Source of the DNA: Acidobacteriota bacterium
Lineage (GTDB): Bacteria; Acidobacteriota; Vicinamibacteria; Vicinamibacterales; UBA2999
Direction of reading: 5' to 3'
Assembly: GCA_013813075.1 (NCBI GenBank)
Contig: JACCSI010000243.1
Coordinates: forward strand, 1 to 8,276
DNA: 8,276 nucleotides
Position numbers and translations under genes: made by a program. The notes beneath the pieces are model-generated. The model was not told where the DNA came from, did no database searches, and saw only the letters and a list, made by a program, of their open reading frames with translations. Each line of letters begins with the position of its first letter. Positions within the stretch are counted from its first letter, which is position 1. This document shows positions 1 to 6,030 of the stretch, piece after piece.

Positions 1-286
1 CCCCACGCCACTGTTCGGGCTCACGGACGAGACGCCGGCGACGCCCACGCGATCGTGCGGCCTGAATCGACCGTCGGAAGTATCGAGCTGTCGCCGACAG
101 GATGCGTCAACGCACGAAACGCGTCCAACGACAAGATACAAGGCGGTATTAGCGGGGGTCTCGGGCGTTAACCGAAGGCTCCTTATCGGACGCCGACGCC
201 GGGGCCGGCGGCCAGCCTCGGCCACAGAGTTGATGGATGATACCGGGAAACGCTCGTGCTGATGGAGGTCTGGTGAACGCCTCCGT
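1..286. other. Left-edge region without a supported gene
   Basis: These 286 bases lie downstream of the creatininase-family gene. Because the DNA is GC-rich, several frames stay open by chance. On the minus strand one frame runs open from within the creatininase gene to the window edge; on the plus strand another runs open from base 2 to about base 262. Neither has a start codon with a Shine-Dalgarno sequence, and the minus-strand translation is an arginine-rich stretch followed by text I do not recognise. The segment around 187-222 is a dense run of GCC/GGC that may fold. I see no tRNA, no U-tract terminator and no CRISPR-like spacing. It could be the decayed end of a gene lying further left, or a dispersed intergenic repeat. 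Confidence 0.4.
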
Positions 287-289
287 TCA
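274..289 (-). terminator. Small stem-loop over the creatininase stop codon
   Basis: A perfect 6-bp inverted repeat (TGAACG / CGTTCA) encloses a 4-base loop (GAGG on the minus strand). The TGA stop codon of the creatininase-family gene lies in the 5' arm. There is no T-run after it, so it is weak as an intrinsic terminator. It might instead protect the mRNA 3' end, or be chance. Confidence 0.2.
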
Positions 290-1240
290 ACGATGCATCG
301 GCCGGAGTTGCTTCCACCGCTCGATAAATTTGACCGCGGCTTGCACGAAGTTCTCGGTCTCTCGACGACCGACGTCCGCAGTCGCTTCGCGCGGATCGCG
401 CAGGCCCCAGGTACCGGTGTCGGACATCTCCCGCGTCGATGTGTGCTTGCCCGTGCTCGTCGCTTTGAGACCTTCCGCAAGAAACACCAGCGTCGCCGTG
501 GGGTCGCCGGCGACGACCTCAGGCAGCATCTTTTGTAGATGCTCGGGCATGGTCAGCGCGGCGCGGCGCGCCGCCGCGAGGTTGACCAGGTTCGGCGTCA
601 TGTAGAGCGAGGTCGACGTTTCGCCCACGCCGCCGTGCCGATCGAACACTCGACCCGTTGGGTCGCCCGTCTGGGGCGCACGGGTGAGAAACGGCGCCGC
701 CGCGTCGCCGAGTTCGACGGCGATTCCTTCGGTCTCCTGGTTGATCCGATCGGCGATGTAGCGCGTGATGACCTGATTGCCGCCGTGGCTGTTGAGCAGC
801 AGGAAGCGACGGAAGCCGTGCTTCATCAGACTCTGCGCCGCTTCGAAGTAGACCTGCTGGATCGTCTGCGACGACAGCGTGATGGTGCCCGCAAATTCCA
901 TGTGGTACGGCGAATTGCCAGGCAGCAGGATCGGCGCGACGAGCACGTCGGTCTTCTGCGCGACGAGCTTGGCGCGTTCGAGGCCATTCAGGAAATCAGT
1001 ACCAATCGGCAAATGCAGACTGTGCTGCTCCATCGCGGCAATCGGAATGATCACCATGTCGGTGCGTGTCCGCAGGTCCTGCACTTCGGGCCAGGTCATG
1101 TGCGGCAGATAGTTACGCACCTTCTGCTCGTGCCATAACGGATTGACCGGACCCTGCGCAGCGCCGGCTGACGCGGCGTTCTGGGCCGCGACTGAGGCCG
1201 GAAGAAGCATGGCGGCAAGCAGCAGGCGCGCCGCAATCAT
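287..1240 (-). CDS. Exported creatininase-family amidohydrolase
   Basis: The 317-residue protein belongs to the creatininase family of metal-dependent hydrolases of amide or cyclic amide bonds. Residues 1-20 form a Sec signal (hydrophobic run, then VAAQ), so it acts in the periplasm, unlike cytosolic creatininases. Metal-binding signatures are clear: E71-Q-H73 and D82 in the EQHSLHLPIGTD motif match E34, H36 and D45 of Pseudomonas creatininase with identical spacing, and H152 lies in NSHGGN. H202 and E207 in RHGGVGETS fit the later family motif. Position 154 is Gly where creatininase has a metal-binding Glu, and R201 precedes H202 where creatininase, as I recall it, has Glu; the substrate is therefore probably not creatinine. 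The ATG overlaps the TGA of the upstream fusion gene (ATGA), with GAGG five bases before it inside that gene, so translation is probably coupled. Family assignment is firm; substrate is unknown. Confidence 0.9.
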   Translation of the reverse strand: MIAARLLLAAMLLPASVAAQNAASAGAAQGPVNPLWHEQKVRNYLPHMTWPEVQDLRTRTDMVIIPIAAMEQHSLHLPIGTDFLNGLERAKLVAQKTDVLVAPILLPGNSPYHMEFAGTITLSSQTIQQVYFEAAQSLMKHGFRRFLLLNSHGGNQVITRYIADRINQETEGIAVELGDAAAPFLTRAPQTGDPTGRVFDRHGGVGETSTSLYMTPNLVNLAAARRAALTMPEHLQKMLPEVVAGDPTATLVFLAEGLKATSTGKHTSTREMSDTGTWGLRDPREATADVGRRETENFVQAAVKFIERWKQLRPMHR

Positions 1241-2742
1241 CGCGCCCTCACCGCGGTCATCGTCAACTCGAGGCGGGCGTCACGGGCCAGCCCCTTCACG
1301 GCGACCGTCGATCGGGTCGGCAACGGGGTTGCCGAGAAGAATTCCTTGTAGATCTCGTTGAACCTGGCGAAGTCCGACATGTCGGCGAGATAGGCCGTGA
1401 CCGAGACCACGTCGGTGAGCGTCATATCCGCGGCTGCGAGGACGGTTTGCACGTTGGCCATGATTTGCCGCATCTCGGGCTCGAACCCGCCTTTGACCAA
1501 CTGGCCGGTGACCGGATCGCCGCCGGTACTCCCCGACAGATACAGCGTCTCGCCCACCAGAATCCCCGGCGACAACGGCGACGGGGTGGGTTTATAGCCG
1601 GGTGGCTGGATCACACGCTTTCGAGTCGGCAACTGCGCCGCTTCACTCGCCCCACCCGGTGTCGGGCCGTCGAAATGATCGACGACCAGCTTGGCGATGC
1701 GCCCGATTCGATCCTCGGCGTCGCCGTACGAACCCGTGATGCCAGTGGCCATCACGGCGATGACAATCGGACCGGAGCGCGCGTAGAGGATCCCGACGTC
1801 GTTGGCGATGTTGGCGCTGTCACCGGTCTTGTGTGCCACAGGAACATCGACGAAATGCGGAAGGCGACGCGACCCGGCGAGTTGGCGCCGCAGAAAGAGA
1901 CGCATCGTCGCACAGCTCGCGGGCGACGCCGCCGTGTCGCGCTCGATGCCTTCGAGCATGCGGCCGATCTCGCGCGCGCTGATGTCGCCCAACCAGTAAT
2001 TGCGGTCTTCGACCATCAGCTTCCGCTGGTTCGCCGCGTGTGTCAGGCGGTTTGCCGGGCTGCGTACCACATCCACCCACGACGCGCGTTCGCCGGTAAA
2101 GAGCGGCCGGTACAGCTCGAACACCGGATTGTTCGACAGCGCATAGTGCAGGCCCGTCGTTTCCTCAGCCGTGATCGCGGCCAGCCGCGGATCGAGCCGC
2201 GCGAGCAGCTTGCGCCGGTACTCGTCGCCGCGGTTCAACATCCGCATCCGGTAGCCGGCTTGCGCCAGCCATCCGTTCAAGGCGTCGACGCCACCGACCT
2301 TCGTGGTGATCTGGTCGGTGGCCGTGTTGTCGCTGGTGATGATCATCTGCTGGATAAGGTCACGCACGGTGGGCGCGAGACCCAGGTCGGCGTACTGAAA
2401 CACGCCGGTGCCGTCGCGCAGGTCCGCGCGCCCCAGCGTCACGCGTTCATCGAGTTGGAGCTTACCCGCCTCGGCCAGCTGGAAGGCGCGGACCATGATC
2501 GGCACCTTGATGACGCTTTGGCTGTTGAAGGAGTCATCGGCACGAACCGTGGCCTCCTCGCCAGTCTTCAGGTGCTTCACGTAGATGCTGGTTCGAGCGG
2601 GGAACTGATCGAGCTCCGCCCCGAGCAGCCGCGTCAGCGCGGTCTTGGTCGTCTGGGCAGCGGGGCGCGCGCCCGCGGCGCCGAGCCCGTCGCCGCCGAT
2701 CAGAACCGGCAGCAGCAGGACGAGGAGAGGCAGTGCTCGCAT
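1237..2742 (-). CDS. Secreted class A beta-lactamase-like serine hydrolase fused to a RidA domain
   Basis: The protein is 501 residues. An N-terminal signal (MRALPLLVLLLPVLIGG and on) is followed by a serine beta-lactamase fold at about 35-358. The nucleophile motif SVIK is at S76-K79, SDN at 137-139, and KTG at 305-307. D173/E174 sit where the class A Glu166 is expected. A Pro/Gly/Ala linker (about 359-377) leads to a RidA/YjgF/UK114 domain (about 378-501). R477 and E492 match E. coli RidA Arg105 and Glu120 with the same 15-residue spacing, so imine/enamine hydrolysis is plausible. About 55 extra residues lie between the omega-loop region and KTG (roughly 202-253), unlike ordinary class A enzymes. 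The ATG is preferred over a TTG 36 bases upstream because AGAAGG lies nine bases before the ATG and the signal peptide begins there. It overlaps the creatininase gene by four bases. It could be a beta-lactamase, a D-peptidase or an esterase. Confidence 0.88.
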   Translation of the reverse strand: MRALPLLVLLLPVLIGGDGLGAAGARPAAQTTKTALTRLLGAELDQFPARTSIYVKHLKTGEEATVRADDSFNSQSVIKVPIMVRAFQLAEAGKLQLDERVTLGRADLRDGTGVFQYADLGLAPTVRDLIQQMIITSDNTATDQITTKVGGVDALNGWLAQAGYRMRMLNRGDEYRRKLLARLDPRLAAITAEETTGLHYALSNNPVFELYRPLFTGERASWVDVVRSPANRLTHAANQRKLMVEDRNYWLGDISAREIGRMLEGIERDTAASPASCATMRLFLRRQLAGSRRLPHFVDVPVAHKTGDSANIANDVGILYARSGPIVIAVMATGITGSYGDAEDRIGRIAKLVVDHFDGPTPGGASEAAQLPTRKRVIQPPGYKPTPSPLSPGILVGETLYLSGSTGGDPVTGQLVKGGFEPEMRQIMANVQTVLAAADMTLTDVVSVTAYLADMSDFARFNEIYKEFFSATPLPTRSTVAVKGLARDARLELTMTAVRAR

Positions 2743-2751
2743 GGGGAAACA

Positions 2752-2757
2752 CCTTCT
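2752..2757 (-). promoter_or_regulatory. Shine-Dalgarno site that sets the fusion gene start
   Basis: AGAAGG on the minus strand lies nine bases before the ATG at 2742. The longer open frame begins at a TTG (2778) and would put this site inside the coding region. Its extra residues would also sit in front of an otherwise normal signal peptide. Confidence 0.6.
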
Positions 2758-2806
2758 GAGTTGGGGATCCGCGCACAAATGCGCCGAGGACGTACGCAGG
2801 GCGACA

Positions 2807-2831
2807 CGGGCACCCCGTCACAGGGTGCCCG
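2807..2831 (-). terminator. GC-rich hairpin after the TonB receptor gene
   Basis: A perfect 9-bp inverted repeat (CGGGCACCC / GGGTGCCCG) with a 7-base loop begins 16 bases past the TAA of the receptor gene, in the 105-base gap before the beta-lactamase/RidA gene. No T-run follows, so it is not a classical intrinsic terminator. It could cause partial termination or stabilise the receptor mRNA, lowering expression of the two downstream genes relative to the receptor. Confidence 0.45.
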
Positions 2832-2847
2832 CCGCTGCGATTGGTCG

Positions 2848-5814
2848 TTAGAACTTCACCAGTGCGGTGACCTGCGCCGCGCGGGCGGGCTGCTGGTTGC
2901 GCAGTTGCAAGAAGTTCGGGTTGAACCTCTCGTTTGCGCCGCTGTAGTTGTACTGGCTGTAGTTGCCGCCATTCAGCACATTGAACACAGCCACGCTCAG
3001 CACGGCCTCGCGGCCGGTACCGAGGCCGAATGACTTGTTGAAGTTCAGCCCCAGCGTCTTGATGGGCGGCGCCTGTTCCTGCCCTTCACCGCGGTCTGCA
3101 TTCACAAAGCGCATCCGCGTCGACAGTGGATTGGTTTGCCCATTCGCTGTGCGACCAGGCCCGAATACGGCCAGTTGCGGATCGCCGATCGGCAACAAAT
3201 CGACAATCGGGCCGGACCACGGTCCCGCGAGAATCGTGTAGCTGGCCGACACGTTCACGCCAAACGGCGCATGGTAGGAACCGCCGAAGCGCATGGAGTA
3301 CTCCTGCCAGGTCGGGCCATAGGTGTGGACCGTCGTACCCGTTGTGATCGGCAGGCTGTTCTCCTCATTGTTGCCGCGCGGCATGTAGAGCAGCGCGTTG
3401 CTGTTGAAGGTTCCAGGCTGAATGAACTTCGCCGGGTCCGTGGGGTTCCACGTGCCGCCGAAGTGCTGCCACTGGCGGTTGAGGCCGACCATGGCCTGAA
3501 ACTTGTTCGACAGGTTCTTCGCCATGGTCACCTCGATGGCCCGGTACTCGAGCGTGCTCCACGAGTTGTTCTGTTGCTGAAAGATGATGCCGCGGCTCGG
3601 GTCGATGGCCCCGAAGCCGCCGAAGGGCTGGTTGGGTCCGCTGGGATAGATGCCGTTGATATCAACGCGCGCCCACATGTCCTGATAACTGCGGCTGATG
3701 CCGGCGATATCGAGACTGAGCTGGCCAGGAAATTGTTTGCGGAACCCGAGAATGAACTCGTCGACGTACGGTTGATGCAGGTTGTCCCCGAACTCGTAAT
3801 CGGCGATCGACGCGTTGCGCGCGGCGGCGTTGACGACCGTTTCGAATCGCCCGTCGCCGTCTGCGTCGTATTCGTCGCGCTGCGCGGCGGCCTCGTTCGC
3901 GCCGAACAGCGTGATCGCATCGCGCCCCATCACCTGCTCGTGCACGCGCACGTAACTGCCGCGCAGCACGTTGCGTGAATCCTTGGTGAGCAGGTATGAG
4001 AAGCCGAACCGCGGACCAATGGAGGTGCTGTTCTGCCGCTGGATGTTGAAGATGTCGTCGTTACGGGTGACGAAGTCGGCCCGCACACCGAGATTGAGCG
4101 TGATCCGGCTGCTCGGGTGCCAAGTGTCCTGCACGTAGATGCCGATGTCACGGTCCCGCGCGGCGCGGGTGTTCAACGACACCGGCGAGTTGTAACGGCG
4201 ATGGAACGGCACGGTGCCGCCAGCGATGTTGCCGGGGGTTAGAAGGCGGTGTTCCTCGAGCACGAACCCGTTGTTGACGTACTCGGTCTGCAAGTCGTAG
4301 GTACTGCGCGGGGCGGCAAAGAAGCCGGTCTGAAACTGATGATTTCCCGCCCAGTCGTCCCTGTAGTAGGTCAGGTCGCCGCGCACGACAATTTGAGAGG
4401 CTGGCTGGAACCCGTACGATTGCTGGTTGCCACCCTCGAGGAGACGTCCAGACCCCTGGACCGTGCTGCCCTGTATGTTCGCCGAGTCGTGGATGATGAT
4501 TTGTGGACCACTCAAGCCCAGCGACTCGAATGTCGAGGTGTCATTTCCCCCCTTACCGTTGTACGACGCCGTGAAGGTCGTGGTCGTGCGCATGCCCCAG
4601 ACCGAGGTCACCTTCCCGCTGTAGAGGGGTCCGCCGGTTGACTGTGCCTGGATCCGCTCGTAGTTGTATTCGCGGTCTCCGGTCAGCAGCAGCCGGTCCT
4701 GCTGGAAGAATCCCTGCACGTCATGCTGGCCCGCTCGGCCGCTGACTTTGAGAAAAGGCTGCCAGCTTTCGCTCTCATTGTTGAAGAGAATCGAGCCCGG
4801 CTTGTAGGCATTGATGCGTTCGACCTCGGTCGCCGTCCGACTGATGCCGGCGGCCGAGACCGCCCGGCGCAGCGCGCCGAAGAACCAAACCTTGTCCTTC
4901 TTGATCGGCCCGCCCAACGCCACGTCGAACTGCCTCACGTACGCCGTCGTCGGCGTCCCGCCGGAGCCGGGTTTGCAGCCGGGCGCCGTCGAGCAGTTGT
5001 CTACGTTATTGCCATTCCAGTTGAAAGGCTGATACCCGGCGGCCGCGTTGCCCCTGAACGTATTGCCGCCACTCTTGGTGACGATGTTCATCACGAGCCC
5101 GACGCCCATCGGGGAGCTCGCGTCGACGCCGCCGGTCTTGACCTGGATGTCCTGCACCATGTCGGCGCCCATGGACACGTAGGTCAACTGCGCGTCGTGA
5201 TAGTTGGTTGCGATCGTGCCTTCCAGCTGCAGCACGTGGGCAAAATGCTCGGTGCCGTGACCGAAATACACCTGCCGGCCGCTGCCGTCATCAAAGCCTC
5301 GCGAGATCACACCGGGAGTGAGTTCCAGGAAGTCGCTGTAATTACGGCGCGCCTGAATCGGCATGAGCCGCTGGAAATCGCCGTCGATGTTCAGCACGTT
5401 GCCCGGCTTGTCGACCTCGATCATCGGCGAGTCGCCGGTGACCGTCACGGTTTCCTGAAGCGAGCTCAGCTGCATGGCGATGTCAACGGCGAAGGTCGCG
5501 CCGACGCGAACGAGAATGCCGTCGCGGCGGAACGAGGCGAACCCTGGCAATTCCGCAGTGACGGAGAACGTCCCCGGCGGCAGATTGTTCAGCCGATACT
5601 CGCCGCGTTCGTTGGTGACGTCGCTCTGCGGCCGCAGCACATCGGGAGAGGTCGCTGTAACCGTTACACCTGGCAGGGCTTCGCCTTGCTGGTCGGTGAC
5701 CGCACCGCGGAGACCGCCGAGTCCGCTCTGGGCGCCTGCCTCAGACATCACCCCCAGCAACAGAACCAGCAGCGCCGCGCCGCCGAATTTATTCAAATGC
5801 CAGGTCTTGTTCAT
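2848..5814 (-). CDS. TonB-dependent outer-membrane receptor with N-terminal carboxypeptidase-regulatory-like domain
   Basis: The 988-residue protein is an outer-membrane beta-barrel importer driven by TonB. Residues 1-29 are a Sec signal ending AGAQ. Residues about 33-115 form a carboxypeptidase-regulatory-like beta-sandwich (GLRGAVTDQQGEALPG, later TNERGEYRLNNLPPG). ETVTVTG at 121-127 resembles the TonB-box region of this class. The plug follows (about 129-250, ending IVTKSGGNTFRG), then the barrel, ending in LVKF with the C-terminal Phe typical of outer-membrane proteins. Length is usual for the SusC/Oar-like receptors abundant in Acidobacteriota. A loop holds a Cys pair (C274, C280), and an acidic DADGDGRFE motif (650-658) may bind calcium. 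The longer open frame starts at 5922, but the ATG at 5814 has AGGGGG four bases upstream and begins the signal peptide. It lies first in a likely unit with the two hydrolases downstream. Ligand unknown. Confidence 0.93.
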   Translation of the reverse strand: MNKTWHLNKFGGAALLVLLLGVMSEAGAQSGLGGLRGAVTDQQGEALPGVTVTATSPDVLRPQSDVTNERGEYRLNNLPPGTFSVTAELPGFASFRRDGILVRVGATFAVDIAMQLSSLQETVTVTGDSPMIEVDKPGNVLNIDGDFQRLMPIQARRNYSDFLELTPGVISRGFDDGSGRQVYFGHGTEHFAHVLQLEGTIATNYHDAQLTYVSMGADMVQDIQVKTGGVDASSPMGVGLVMNIVTKSGGNTFRGNAAAGYQPFNWNGNNVDNCSTAPGCKPGSGGTPTTAYVRQFDVALGGPIKKDKVWFFGALRRAVSAAGISRTATEVERINAYKPGSILFNNESESWQPFLKVSGRAGQHDVQGFFQQDRLLLTGDREYNYERIQAQSTGGPLYSGKVTSVWGMRTTTTFTASYNGKGGNDTSTFESLGLSGPQIIIHDSANIQGSTVQGSGRLLEGGNQQSYGFQPASQIVVRGDLTYYRDDWAGNHQFQTGFFAAPRSTYDLQTEYVNNGFVLEEHRLLTPGNIAGGTVPFHRRYNSPVSLNTRAARDRDIGIYVQDTWHPSSRITLNLGVRADFVTRNDDIFNIQRQNSTSIGPRFGFSYLLTKDSRNVLRGSYVRVHEQVMGRDAITLFGANEAAAQRDEYDADGDGRFETVVNAAARNASIADYEFGDNLHQPYVDEFILGFRKQFPGQLSLDIAGISRSYQDMWARVDINGIYPSGPNQPFGGFGAIDPSRGIIFQQQNNSWSTLEYRAIEVTMAKNLSNKFQAMVGLNRQWQHFGGTWNPTDPAKFIQPGTFNSNALLYMPRGNNEENSLPITTGTTVHTYGPTWQEYSMRFGGSYHAPFGVNVSASYTILAGPWSGPIVDLLPIGDPQLAVFGPGRTANGQTNPLSTRMRFVNADRGEGQEQAPPIKTLGLNFNKSFGLGTGREAVLSVAVFNVLNGGNYSQYNYSGANERFNPNFLQLRNQQPARAAQVTALVKF

Positions 5815-5818
5815 GGAG

Positions 5819-5824
5819 CCCCCT
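5819..5824 (-). promoter_or_regulatory. Shine-Dalgarno site for the TonB receptor gene
   Basis: AGGGGG on the minus strand lies four bases before the ATG at 5814. The distance is a little short but usable. It supports this ATG over the ATG at 5922, whose extra 36 residues have no signal-peptide character. I see no convincing -35/-10 pair in the leader 5825-5898. Confidence 0.5.
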
Positions 5825-5898
5825 AAAATCGAATGACCGAAACGGCAACAACGAGGGACGGTAACGTGAAATGACGGAGCACGCAACACTAATGGGGC

Positions 5899-6015
5899 GG
5901 AGGACGAGGACTTCAGCCACACCCGCCAACGGCGGCCCTAAAGGGCACGGCCTCCGCTTACGCTGGAGGAAGAGGGCACGCCCTCCGTTCACGGTGGAGG
6001 GCGACGGCTTTAGCC
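5899..6015. repeat. Palindrome-rich intergenic repeat element
   Basis: The element sits between the GGT-like gene (stop at 6031) and the receptor leader. Read on the plus strand it has: a 20-base module at 5899-5918 repeated at 5996-6015 with 16 of 20 identical positions; a 5-bp stem CCGCC/GGCGG at 5923-5935; a 5-bp stem GCCCT/AGGGC at 5935-5946; and two parallel hairpins, CCTCC/GGAGG at 5951-5969 and CCCTCC/GGAGGG at 5981-6001. The hairpins are part of a 27-base tandem repeat (5943-5969 and 5974-6000, 23 of 27 identical, period 31). This looks like a REP/BIME-type dispersed element. It may also end transcription of the GGT-like gene or stabilise its mRNA. Whether it recurs elsewhere in the genome cannot be seen here. 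Confidence 0.75.
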
Positions 6016-6030
6016 CCGCCGACACCGGGA

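Noticed and set aside
539..1138. Open frame of 199 codons on the plus strand
   Set aside because: It is antisense to the creatininase-family gene, whose metal-binding motifs fix the real frame.
2743..2778. TTG start for the fusion gene, adding 12 residues
   Set aside because: The Shine-Dalgarno AGAAGG and the start of the signal peptide both point to the ATG at 2742.
1447..3033. Long open frame of 528 codons on the plus strand
   Set aside because: It lies antisense to the beta-lactamase/RidA gene and the receptor end, has no recognisable domain, and is rich in Arg, His and Asp as expected from the complement of a GC-rich gene.
4723..5826. Open frame of 367 codons on the plus strand
   Set aside because: It is the antisense shadow of the receptor N-terminal half; the minus-strand translation shows clear receptor domains and this one shows none.
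5815..5922. ATG at 5922 as the receptor start
   Set aside because: The added 36 residues have no signal character and run across the leader and the edge of the repeat element; the ATG at 5814 has an SD and begins a proper signal peptide.
5943..6000. CRISPR array
   Set aside because: Only two copies of a 27-base imperfect repeat are present, with a 4-base interval and no spacers; internal palindromes explain it better.
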